NCBI GenBank assembly: GCA_034520725.1
Contig: JAXHNH010000025.1
Span: forward strand, 1-64,000
Length of the DNA: 64,000 nucleotides
Direction: 5' to 3'
Origin: Gracilimonas sp034520725
Lineage (GTDB): Bacteria; Bacteroidota; Rhodothermia; Balneolales; Balneolaceae
In this document: positions 11,214 through 18,366 of the stretch, one piece after another
Layout: every line of letters begins with the position of its first letter
Numbering within the stretch: the first letter of the stretch is position 1
Made by a program: the position numbers and the translations under genes
The notes under the pieces: model-generated
The model's database searches: none
Told to the model about the DNA's origin: nothing
The model's input: the letters and a program-made list of their open reading frames with translations, nothing else

Positions 11214-11345
11214 ATTATGTTTTATATCTGATAAATGAGTTTTGAGCTCATTATCAAGATACAAAACATAACAATCATCTTCTATAATTATGTTTCATAT
11301 CCATTTTATGAGTTCTAAGCTCATTTTCAAGATATGAAACATAAC
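11214..11345. promoter_or_regulatory. Duplicated palindromic operator upstream of the abiE pair
   Basis: Two 59-bp imperfect palindromes, 11214-11272 and 11287-11345, lie as direct repeats with a 73-bp period. They differ at about 11 of 59 positions. Each begins ATTATGTTT, has ATGAGTT and AGCTCATT at its centre, and ends AAACATAAC, so outer arms (TTATGTTT/AAACATAA) and inner arms both pair. They sit just upstream of the degraded abiEi start. AbiEi proteins are known to bind inverted repeats in their own promoters for negative autoregulation. The 73-bp spacing is close to seven helical turns, which would place both sites on one DNA face. The operator role is inferred from position and symmetry. 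Confidence 0.6.
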
Positions 11346-11443
11346 TTTAATTAACCTGAGCTGCTCATTTATTCCAGAAAACTCCATTTACTCCACGTAA
11401 CTCCGATTGAATCCCTTAAGACTCAGGTAACGTTATGTTTGAT

Positions 11444-11795
11444 CAATAGCCCAACCACTCTTGAATATCTCCATAGCGCCAGCCTACAGCATCGCCCTGC
11501 GAGCATCTTGATCTTTCCTGGGCATCTCACCCGTTGACTGCCACCTCACATAAAGTTGTTTGTGAGACTAGACAACAGTCTGCTCAAGCATCCTTTGGCC
11601 TTATTATGGAATCTGGATGCTCTGAGGTTCTGTCTGAAGTTGGTTCCGGTGGTTTTAGCTTTGCTTACTTCTCTGGAGGGCCAGTGTCAACCTGCCTTTT
11701 TCAATTTCTTCATGTAAAACTTCCCGGACAGCTTCCTTCATAATTTGCTTGAACTGGTATTCTAAGTCGGTCATTTGAGTTATCATTTTGTTCAT
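11444..11795 (-). pseudogene. AlpA-family helix-turn-helix regulator/excisionase, degraded
   Basis: AlpA-type proteins are small DNA-binding regulators or excisionases paired with integrases. The start reads MNKMITQMTDLEYQFKQIM and EAVREVLHEEIEKGRL, a charged N-terminal extension. After frameshifts the minus strand gives SIIRPKDA, then TTL, then the YVRWQSTGEMPRK region, and finally AVGWRYGDIQEWLGY and stop, which is the AlpA recognition region and wing. At least four frame changes lie between these blocks, so the product is not made intact. It lies upstream of, and co-oriented with, no other intact gene except the integrase at 11994-13115. That position fits a recombination directionality factor. 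Confidence 0.68.
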
Positions 11796-11940
11796 GGTTT
11801 ACTCTCACAATTATAGAAGTTTTAGTATTGCTCTATCAACCATTTTTAGGGTTTTAGAAGGCAATACATACCATTAATTGAGTAAAAGATCGCCCGTTAG
11901 AATCGAAATTTATAGACGTACTTCTCGGCCCATTGAAACA

Positions 11941-11972
11941 AAAAAGGGGCTTAACCCAAGTCGCCCCTTTTT
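11941..11972 (-). terminator. Intrinsic terminator after the integrase
   Basis: AAAAGGGGC and GCCCCTTTT form a 9-bp stem around a 12-nt loop, with runs of A and T on both flanks, 22 bp beyond the integrase stop. It can work in both directions. Confidence 0.75.
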
Positions 11973-11993
11973 CATCAACTGGTTTTTGATTTA

Positions 11994-13115
11994 CTACCCA
12001 ATCATATTGGCTACATTCCGATAATTCAGGGCATCGGTGTGATCGTAAAAACTAGCTGTTACTTGCACGCTGGAATGCGCCATGAGTTTACTTACCGAAT
12101 AAATATCGGCTCCGTTTTCAAGCAGGTGCGTAGCGAAGGAATGGCGAAGGCTGTGGAATTTGATCTTGTCAGGGATTCCTACCGCTTCTTTTGCCCGGTT
12201 AAACATGGTCTGGATTCCGCTAACGGTGTAGCAGCCACTGCTTCTTTCTTTTTGTACTACATAGCATTCCTTTAGTGGCAAGTCCTCATACTCGTCCGGA
12301 TTATACTTTCGGTCTTTCTTTGCCAGCGAGTACCAAACCTGCACGATGTTAAAAGCCTGATCATTCAGAGGCATGGTAAAGGGTTTGTTGCTCTTCATAA
12401 TGCTGGCGGGGAAGTTGATGTAGCGCTCCTCGAAGTTGACCATCTTCCATTTCATGTTGGAGATCATTCCAATTCGGGCTCCGGTGTTGTAGCCAAACCG
12501 GATAACCAGGCCGATCATGGTACCCTCGGTATATTTTAGCAGCTTCTTTATCTGCTCCTTGGATAACTCTTCTCTGCGGTCATCCACTTCAAACATAAAA
12601 TCGAGACCTCTGAACGGATGTTTTTGCAGGTATTCATTTTTCAGTCCCCAGTTAAAGCCTGCTTTAATGCTTCGAAGCTCAATATTAATGGTGGTTTTCT
12701 TAACGCCATCTACATTGAGCCGGTGCATTTTATAATTCTGAATATCGGAGCGTTTGTAGTCGTTGATGTTCCGGTTGCCGCAAACGTCTAAAAACCGATT
12801 TAGCGCATTTATATAAATTCGCTTCGAGTTCTCGGACATGTTATTTTTCACATGCACAAAATACTTGTACTCCAGAAAATTGGAGAGCTTTTCCGTGCTT
12901 TGCTTTTTCTGCTGCCCTTTCGCTTTCAGGTCCAGCAGCATTTGTAGCCCAATTTTTTCCGCTTTCCTTTTGGCATCGGCTTGCTGTTTCCTGGAAGCCT
13001 TGAGAGGATAACTGATTCCGGTAGAAAGATTTCGCTTTCTTCCGTTGGGCTCTTTGTACCGAAGGTAAAGCTTGTAACTATTTCCGCGTTTGTAAGGGTA
13101 AATTTTGTAATCCAT
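11994..13115 (-). CDS. Tyrosine recombinase/integrase, intact
   Basis: This site-specific recombinase of 373 residues catalyses integration and excision of the island. The N-terminal part (1-60) is an arm-binding domain with KEPNGRKRNLSTGISYP. Residues about 75-165 form the SAM-like core-binding domain, and about 180-373 the catalytic domain. All catalytic residues are present: R214 (NTGARIG), K241 (IMKSNKPF), H321 and R324 (HSLRHSFATH), H347 (LMAHSSVQVT) and Y357 (FYDHTD). The box before the nucleophile has A-H where most relatives have G-H. The gene ends towards the island and starts about 190 bp from the tRNA fragment, the usual position of an integrase beside its attachment site. It is the only intact island gene, so the element may still be excisable if its far end exists outside the window. 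Confidence 0.95.
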   Translation of the reverse strand: MDYKIYPYKRGNSYKLYLRYKEPNGRKRNLSTGISYPLKASRKQQADAKRKAEKIGLQMLLDLKAKGQQKKQSTEKLSNFLEYKYFVHVKNNMSENSKRIYINALNRFLDVCGNRNINDYKRSDIQNYKMHRLNVDGVKKTTINIELRSIKAGFNWGLKNEYLQKHPFRGLDFMFEVDDRREELSKEQIKKLLKYTEGTMIGLVIRFGYNTGARIGMISNMKWKMVNFEERYINFPASIMKSNKPFTMPLNDQAFNIVQVWYSLAKKDRKYNPDEYEDLPLKECYVVQKERSSGCYTVSGIQTMFNRAKEAVGIPDKIKFHSLRHSFATHLLENGADIYSVSKLMAHSSVQVTASFYDHTDALNYRNVANMIG

Positions 13116-13241
13116 GGTATCTGCTATTTTTTGGTTGAAGGAGCAGATGCAAACTCGAGATCAGGGAGGATTTTTATCCCGCTGGAGGGAATAATTCACT
13201 AGCGGAAAAAGGGTAAAAGTAGTACGAAAAGTTGTGCGTAA

Positions 13242-13261
13242 TTGGTAACTACTTGGTAACT
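13242..13261. repeat. Direct repeats TTGGTAACT, possible integrase arm sites
   Basis: TTGGTAACT occurs at 13242-13250 and again at 13253-13261, an 11-bp period. It lies between the integrase start and the tRNA fragment. Tyrosine integrases bind short direct repeats (arm-type sites) beside the crossover region, so these are candidate arm sites. Confidence 0.35.
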
Positions 13262-13303
13262 GCTGCTGAAAAGGGGCTGTCCCAGCGCTCTGGAGGGCGA
13301 TTT

Positions 13304-13349
13304 AAAACGATTATGAGTCGTGCGCTCTAACCATCTGAGCTACCACGGC
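13304..13349 (-). tRNA. 5' fragment of a CAT-anticodon tRNA (Met or Ile2); probable att site
   Basis: Read on the minus strand from 13349, the acceptor strand GCCGTGG, TA, a D-arm (GCTC, loop, GAGC) and an anticodon arm CACGA-CTCATAA-TCGT are present, with anticodon CAT at 13313-13315. After the anticodon stem the sequence stops resembling a tRNA. There is no T-arm, and the matching 3' acceptor strand CCACGGC is absent. The break falls right where the integrase-bearing island begins, so the anticodon arm is the likely crossover region. Integrating elements usually restore the tRNA end, so this gene is probably dead here, with the missing half at the other island end. The CGACTCATAATCG arm is seen in tRNA-Ile2 as well as Met, so the identity is open. 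Confidence 0.6.
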
Positions 13350-13649
13350 ATGTCTCTATTCATAAAGCCAGCATCAAATATACAGTTTATATCACCAAAG
13401 GATAATTAACATTTTTTAGTATGCCCCTTCTTCTCAGTGTTATGCTTCAGGATATACTGATTTATAAGCAAAGGGTGAATAATGTTTGGCCTTCAAAAAT
13501 GAGCGTTAAGAAGATGATGGAATGGAGCGTTAAAAAATAAATCAAACCGCTTAGAACATAAGAAACCGGCAACTCAAGAGAAGTAGCATTGATTTATTTT
13601 AGTGAAATGAAGTCAGCTTTAGCTCTTTTTTCGCAGCCGGGAGCTTTTG

Positions 13650-13673
13650 GTTCTTTTGTCGGCACAAAAGAAC
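13650..13673. repeat. Perfect 10-bp inverted repeat
   Basis: GTTCTTTTGT and ACAAAAGAAC flank the loop CGGC. No U-run follows it, so it is not a standard terminator. It appears to be part of a dispersed intergenic hairpin element. Confidence 0.5.
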
Positions 13674-13752
13674 AAGAAAGACACTATATGAATTAAGTTT
13701 AAACACGGGAAAGGAAAATTTTAGGAGCTTAATTGTTTTTAAAACTATCACG

Positions 13753-13797
13753 AGAAGCTGGAGCTTCTGGGACTGCATTACAAAGCCGGAGCTTTGT
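13753..13797. repeat. REP-like paired palindromes
   Basis: AGAAGCTGGAGCTTCT (13753-13768) and ACAAAGCCGGAGCTTTGT (13780-13797) are separated by GGGACTGCATT and followed by AACGAG. Both have a GGAGC-type centre with arms of different sequence. A second element of the same layout lies at 35996-36040, so this is a dispersed family rather than chance. It resembles REP/BIME-type non-autonomous palindromes. Confidence 0.55.
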
Positions 13798-13940
13798 AAC
13801 GAGCTGAACCGTACAACCGATTTACGATGGATCATTCTATTCTCATTCCAACCAAACATTTTTTCATAACCCCTTCCTTATTCTCTATGCTAAGTTTCTT
13901 AACTTCCCCTATATAAAGAAAATCAATTTAAAACAGGTTC

Positions 13941-15407
13941 ATGGCTAAAAACATAACAACGCAAGAAAAAGATTATTCACAATGGTATCTGGACGTCGTT
14001 CGGGAAGCGAAACTCGCTGAGCACTCACCGGTGCGCGGAAGCATGGTGATCCGGCCAAACGGAATGGCGCTTTGGGAAAATATGCGCAATGCCCTAGATC
14101 AGATGTTTAAGGATACCGGCCATGAAAATGCCTACTTCCCACTTTTTATCCCCAAATCATTTCTTTCCAAAGAAGCACAGCACGTAGAAGGCTTTGCCAA
14201 GGAATGCGCCGTGGTTACGCATAGTCGACTCAAAAGTGTTAACGGTGGCGTAGAAGTAGATCCGGAATCAAAACTAGAAGAAGAGCTTATAGTTCGTCCG
14301 ACTTCGGAGACCATTATCTGGGATACCTACAGAAACTGGATACAATCCTATCGCGACCTCCCTATTCTGGTGAACCAATGGGCAAATGTTGTCCGCTGGG
14401 AAATGCGTACGCGACTATTCCTCAGAACCATGGAATTCCTATGGCAGGAAGGTCACACAGCTCACGCTACTAAAGAAGAAGCCGTTCAAGAAACACTGCA
14501 AATGCTAGAGGTATATAAGACATTCGCTGAAGAATGGATGGCAATGCCGGTTCTCACAGGTGTTAAAACTGAAAGTGAACGTTTTGCCGGAGCAGTTGAT
14601 ACCTATTGTATTGAAGCTTTGATGCAGGATGGAAAAGCCCTCCAGGCCGGTACATCTCACTTCCTGGGACAGAATTTTGCCAAAGCTTTTGATGTTAAAT
14701 TCCAGGACAAGGATGGCGAGCATAAACTGGTTTGGGCTACAAGCTGGGGCGTTTCAACGCGTCTTATTGGTGGCTTGATCATGACGCACTCTGATGATCA
14801 GGGACTTGTTTTGCCTCCAAAACTGGCACCAACCCAGGTGGTTGTAGTTCCAATTTACCGCAGTGATGAACAGCGTGAAGCCGTATTAGAATACGCAGAT
14901 GCTATTTATGATGAACTGAAAGAGCTTGGCGTTCGTATCAAAGTGGATGACCGCGATAATTATAATCCCGGCTATAAATTTGCTGAGCATGAAGCAGCCG
15001 GAATACCTCTTCGTATTGCCGTTGGTCCCCGTGATCTGGAAAACAATAATGTGGAGCTTGCCCGAAGGGATCATAATTCTAAAAACATTGAATCTCGTGA
15101 AGGACTTGGTGGTCGTGTGAAAAAACTGCTTGATGATATTCAGGATGAATTATTTGTTAAGGCTAAAAAGCGGCGTGATGAAAATACCCGTGAGGCAGAT
15201 TCCTATGAAGAATTTCAGGAAATGATCGAAGAGAAAGGTGGATTTATCTGGGCGCATTGGGATGGCACACCGGAAACTGAAGAAAAGATCAAAGAAGACA
15301 CAAAAGCCACCATCCGCCTCATTCCATTGGAAAAAGGTGATGAAGGTAAATGTATGGTCACCGGAAGACCATCGAAGCAAAAAGTATTGTTTGCTATCTC
15401 TTATTAA
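13941..15407 (+). CDS. proS: Prolyl-tRNA synthetase (archaeal/eukaryotic type)
   Basis: This cytoplasmic class II enzyme charges tRNA-Pro with proline using ATP. Its 488 residues fit the short ProRS type without the editing insertion of the long bacterial form. RPTSET at 119-124 and motif 2 (VRWEMRTRLFLRTMEFLWQE, 151-170, then GHTAH) bind ATP and the acceptor end. WGVSTRLIGG and the following HSDDQGLVLPP (about 270-292) form the motif 3 region. An anticodon-binding domain occupies about 300-400. The C-terminal domain ends in the family's usual terminal tyrosine (LFAISY). It stands alone between a repeat-rich spacer and a repeat-containing gap. It is the first intact chromosomal gene beyond the island and marks the return to backbone. 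Confidence 0.97.
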   Translation: MAKNITTQEKDYSQWYLDVVREAKLAEHSPVRGSMVIRPNGMALWENMRNALDQMFKDTGHENAYFPLFIPKSFLSKEAQHVEGFAKECAVVTHSRLKSVNGGVEVDPESKLEEELIVRPTSETIIWDTYRNWIQSYRDLPILVNQWANVVRWEMRTRLFLRTMEFLWQEGHTAHATKEEAVQETLQMLEVYKTFAEEWMAMPVLTGVKTESERFAGAVDTYCIEALMQDGKALQAGTSHFLGQNFAKAFDVKFQDKDGEHKLVWATSWGVSTRLIGGLIMTHSDDQGLVLPPKLAPTQVVVVPIYRSDEQREAVLEYADAIYDELKELGVRIKVDDRDNYNPGYKFAEHEAAGIPLRIAVGPRDLENNNVELARRDHNSKNIESREGLGGRVKKLLDDIQDELFVKAKKRRDENTREADSYEEFQEMIEEKGGFIWAHWDGTPETEEKIKEDTKATIRLIPLEKGDEGKCMVTGRPSKQKVLFAISY

Positions 15408-15422
15408 AATCTAAACCAACAT

Positions 15423-15563
15423 GTAATTGCGAGGAGTCAAATATGGTAATTCGATTTCGCCATTTTTTCGACGGAGTAATCTCCTCGATTAAGCCTGGAG
15501 AATCAAGTTCAGAAGATTGCCACGAGATTTACTCACTTCGTTCTATGAATCTCTCGCAATGAC
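15423..15563. repeat. Inverted-repeat element bounded by ATTGCGAGGAG / CTCTCGCAATGAC
   Basis: The 141-bp proS-nnr gap is bounded by GTAATTGCGAGGAG and its near reverse complement CTCTCGCAATGAC. The interior contains GATTGCCACGAGAT and a CTTCG-rich stretch. ATTGCGAGGAG...CGCAATGAC elements are common dispersed repeats in many bacterial intergenic regions. No coding frame is supported. Confidence 0.55.
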
Positions 15564-15579
15564 AATGCATTAATAACTT

Positions 15580-17079
15580 ATGACAAAAATTCCTTATCCA
15601 TATTATCTCTGCTCGGCTGAACAATCCCGGTTCATGGATCAGAAGACCATTTCAGAGTTTGGGATCGATGGATTTACACTGATGGAAATTGCCGGTACCA
15701 GGGCGGCTGATATTATTATGTCTGAAGTGCCAGGCGGTTCACATGGCATATTCTTTTGCGGAAAAGGAAATAACGGAGGTGATGCGTTGGTCATCGCCCG
15801 ACTGCTTTCCCAGCAGGAATATAAGATTACCGTGTGTTTTTTATCTGGAACCGATGATCTAAGTCCGGATGCCGATAAGAATTTTCAGCTCCTCCAAAAA
15901 CTGGATACTGATATTGAGATCATACAATGGGATGACTTCAACCCAATGGCATTTGATTTTGTGGTAGATGGCATGTTGGGTACCGGGTTAGATTCCGAAG
16001 TTCGGGTTCCATATTCTGACGCCATCGAATGGGTCAATGGGCAAGATTCTCCTGTATTTGTCCTGGATGTACCAACCGGATTGAATGCTGATACCGGACA
16101 GATTATGGGGGCGGCTGTTCAGGCAGACTATACCCTTACCTTCGGTGCCTTAAAAACCGGATTTTATCTGAATGATGGTTTTGATACGACCGGCGAGGTT
16201 ATATTGTGCGAACTTTCATTCCCCAATAAGTACAAAAAAGCCTCAGCCTATCTGATCGATAAACACTGGGTAGAAAGTGATGGGCCAACGCAACAAATCA
16301 GAGATCATAAGTACGATGGTGGGGTACTCTACATAATTGCAGGTTCGGAAGGTTTGACCGGAGCGGGAATACTATCAGCGAGAAGTGCTTGGTCGGCCGG
16401 ATTGGGAGCCGTAGTGCTCATCACGCCAAAGGGATTGCTGGAAATTTACGAGAAACAGCTTGAGCAGATCATCAAGAAGCCTGTTGGAGATCAAGAGGAT
16501 ATTCTTTTCAAGGAATCTCACCTCAAAAAAGTACAGGAAATCCTGAATGAAAAGCCCGGAAAATTACTTATTGGCCCCGGACTTGGACGTAATTCGGAAA
16601 CCATTCGGTTCACCCAAAAATTGCTGGCAGATTATCAGGGAGATGCTATTATTGATGCTGATGCTCTTTTCGCGTTATCAGAACTCAATGAGCTCACCAA
16701 ACCAAAGTCTGCAAAATGGATATTGACCCCACACCCGGGTGAATTGAAAACATTGGCCAACAAAGACGTGAAATCAGACCATGAAAGACTGAACAGTGTC
16801 AAAAGTTTATCAGCAGAATATAATATTACTATATTGTCTAAAGGAATGCCTGGTATTGTAGGAACAGAAAACGGAAAGGCCTATATAACAGGGTATGACA
16901 CCCGGGTCTTTACACGCGCTGGGTTTGGGGATGTCCTGGCAGGCAAAGTATCTGCAAATTGGTTGATCTCACAGTCACCGGAGATCGCATGTTTCAAGGC
17001 ATTACTGGACGGTAAAGACAAAGCAAATAACTATTATTCATCACATTCCGGGGTTTTAGAACCAATTGATATCATTTAA
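15580..17079 (+). CDS. nnr: Bifunctional NAD(P)H-hydrate epimerase / ADP-dependent dehydratase
   Basis: This 499-residue cytoplasmic enzyme repairs damaged NADHX and NADPHX. The N-terminal YjeF_N domain (about 1-220) epimerises the R and S hydrates; it has MEIAGTRAAD, the nucleotide loop FFCGKGNNGGDALVIARLL and DVPTGLNADTG. The C-terminal carbohydrate-kinase-like domain (about 235-499) dehydrates S-NAD(P)HX with ADP. It shows IIAGSEGLTGAG, LIGPGLGR, DADALFAL, TPHPGEL and FGDVLAGK, whose aspartate is the catalytic base. The final box has AGFGDVLAG where most family members have GTGDVLAG. The stop shares a base with the start of the VanZ-like gene (TAATG), so the two are translationally coupled. 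Confidence 0.95.
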   Translation: MTKIPYPYYLCSAEQSRFMDQKTISEFGIDGFTLMEIAGTRAADIIMSEVPGGSHGIFFCGKGNNGGDALVIARLLSQQEYKITVCFLSGTDDLSPDADKNFQLLQKLDTDIEIIQWDDFNPMAFDFVVDGMLGTGLDSEVRVPYSDAIEWVNGQDSPVFVLDVPTGLNADTGQIMGAAVQADYTLTFGALKTGFYLNDGFDTTGEVILCELSFPNKYKKASAYLIDKHWVESDGPTQQIRDHKYDGGVLYIIAGSEGLTGAGILSARSAWSAGLGAVVLITPKGLLEIYEKQLEQIIKKPVGDQEDILFKESHLKKVQEILNEKPGKLLIGPGLGRNSETIRFTQKLLADYQGDAIIDADALFALSELNELTKPKSAKWILTPHPGELKTLANKDVKSDHERLNSVKSLSAEYNITILSKGMPGIVGTENGKAYITGYDTRVFTRAGFGDVLAGKVSANWLISQSPEIACFKALLDGKDKANNYYSSHSGVLEPIDII

Positions 17080-17495
17080 TGACAAAGCCTTTTAAAAAGC
17101 TGACCCGCTCAGTTAAACTTTACTTTTTCCTGCTGATCATATCTACCCTAGGGATTCTCTATGGAACGCTGTTTCCTGTAGATTATACTGTACCCAGGTC
17201 TTTTTACGGTCTGGATAAGGTTATACACTTTGTGATGTTTGGGGCATGGACCTTCTTTTTTGGGATCGTAAGATTCCTGAAGGGTAATTTTAAACTGTTG
17301 ATAATATTTGCAGGGGGAGCCGCATTCGGAATCCTCATTGAGGTACTTCAGCATGTTCTGCCAACCGGAAGAAGTCCTGAGCTATTAGACCTCATGGCTG
17401 ATATTGCCGGGACAGCTGCTGCAGTAGTAGTACTGTATATTCTTTCTAAGACCATGACACAGTTTTTTCCAACCCCACATGAAAATGCTATTTAA
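17079..17495 (+). CDS. VanZ-like family membrane protein
   Basis: This small inner-membrane protein of 138 residues has four predicted membrane segments (about 12-30, 48-64, 70-88 and 104-122). GLDKVIHFVMFGAWTFFFG and then FGILIEVLQHVLPTGRSPEL, DLMADIAGT are the conserved VanZ features, with H, E and D residues grouped at the membrane face. VanZ is named after a teicoplanin-resistance protein, but most members, including this lone one, have no established role. It is coupled to the upstream NAD(P)HX-repair gene, a linkage with no obvious functional logic. Resistance should not be inferred. Confidence 0.88.
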   Translation: MTKPFKKLTRSVKLYFFLLIISTLGILYGTLFPVDYTVPRSFYGLDKVIHFVMFGAWTFFFGIVRFLKGNFKLLIIFAGGAAFGILIEVLQHVLPTGRSPELLDLMADIAGTAAAVVVLYILSKTMTQFFPTPHENAI

Positions 17496-17657
17496 TCTTT
17501 GAAATAGATTAGTTTGATTAAATACAGATACAAAATGCAAACAGGAACTTATATATTCCTGAGTATTTAGTTAAATTAACAACTGATTACTTGCACAGTA
17601 TCGATAAAATCCCGTTCTTTTTAGCGGATTAAAACTGACTAACTCTGTATCTGAATT

Positions 17658-18311
17658 ATGATAAACGAAAGAAAATCACCAAAAGCCGATCTCAAGAGAT
17701 CATATACTGTCTATTTAGAGGCAGGTTTGATCATTGCACTGCTTTTAATGATCACTGCTGTAAATGTGACGCTTGAGACCGAAGGGCCTCGGGTAGTTCA
17801 GCTTGACGAGCAGGAAATTGTTGAAATGGAAGAGATCGTTCAAACAAAACAAATTGAAACTCCACCCCCACCACCCAGACCTCCGGTCCCTGTTGAAGTT
17901 CCAAACGATGAGATCATTGAAGATGAAATGATCGACCTTGATGCGGAATTAGATTTTGATGCACCTATGGATCTACCTCCTCCCCCTGAAGAAGAGGAAG
18001 AAGAGGAAGATTTCTTCGTTGTAGTAGAGGAAATGCCCAAACTTATTGGCGGTATGGCCAAGCTTCAGGGAAGTGTAAAATATCCTGAAATGGCACGTCG
18101 TGCCGGTATAGAAGGCCGAGTTACCGTTCAGTTCATTGTAAATGAGCAAGGTAAAGTTGAACAAGCACGTGTAGTACGAGGCATAGGCGGTGGCTGTGAC
18201 GAAGAAGCACTCAAAGCTGTTCAACAGGCAGAGTTTGAGCCTGGAATGCAGCGAGGACGTCCTGTACGTGTGCAGTATGCACTCTCAATTAACTTCCGCT
18301 TAGAAAACTAA
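17658..18311 (+). CDS. TonB-family energy transducer
   Basis: TonB proteins carry proton-motive energy from ExbB-ExbD in the inner membrane to outer-membrane receptors. The 217 residues comprise a short cytoplasmic N-terminus, one membrane anchor (about 21-42, LEAGLIIALLLMITAV), a proline- and acid-rich periplasmic spacer (about 55-125, with PPPPPRPPVPVEVP and a run of glutamates) and the C-terminal TonB domain (about 130-217). The last has VKYPEMARRAGIEGRVTVQF and, near the end, PVRVQYALSINFRL. No exbB or exbD is adjacent, so it must use distant partners or act in another envelope complex. A strong terminator follows, making this a single-gene unit. Confidence 0.93.
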   Translation: MINERKSPKADLKRSYTVYLEAGLIIALLLMITAVNVTLETEGPRVVQLDEQEIVEMEEIVQTKQIETPPPPPRPPVPVEVPNDEIIEDEMIDLDAELDFDAPMDLPPPPEEEEEEEDFFVVVEEMPKLIGGMAKLQGSVKYPEMARRAGIEGRVTVQFIVNEQGKVEQARVVRGIGGGCDEEALKAVQQAEFEPGMQRGRPVRVQYALSINFRLEN

Positions 18312-18334
18312 TTCTATCTTTTTGAAAGATATTA

Positions 18335-18366
18335 GGGTGTGATCAACTGATCGCACCCTTTTTTTA
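18335..18366. terminator. Terminator between tonB-like and Nudix genes
   Basis: GGGTGTGATC and GATCGCACCC pair (one G-U) around ACT-type loop bases and are followed by a run of Ts. It ends the plus-strand TonB-like gene and overlaps the end of the convergent Nudix gene. Confidence 0.8.

Larger units (their letters stand above)
13350..13940. other. Long non-coding spacer with inverted repeats
   Basis: Between the tRNA fragment and proS I see no gene. The open frame 13599-13859 (minus) crosses two kinds of inverted repeat and has no ribosome binding site, so I do not treat it as coding. The spacer holds a perfect hairpin (13650-13673) and a pair of palindromes (13753-13797). A promoter for proS must lie near its right end, but no convincing boxes stand out. 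Confidence 0.6.

Noticed and set aside
11534..11743. 69-codon plus-strand open frame beside the AlpA remnant
   Set aside because: The minus strand in the same place reads as AlpA motifs after frame joins; the plus frame has no recognisable content.
13599..13859. 86-codon minus-strand open frame in the spacer before proS
   Set aside because: It crosses a perfect hairpin and two palindromes, has no ribosome binding site, and its predicted protein shows only repeat-derived basic and hydrophobic runs.
17840..18061. Serine/glycine-rich minus-strand frame
   Set aside because: It is the antisense of the proline- and glutamate-rich TonB spacer.
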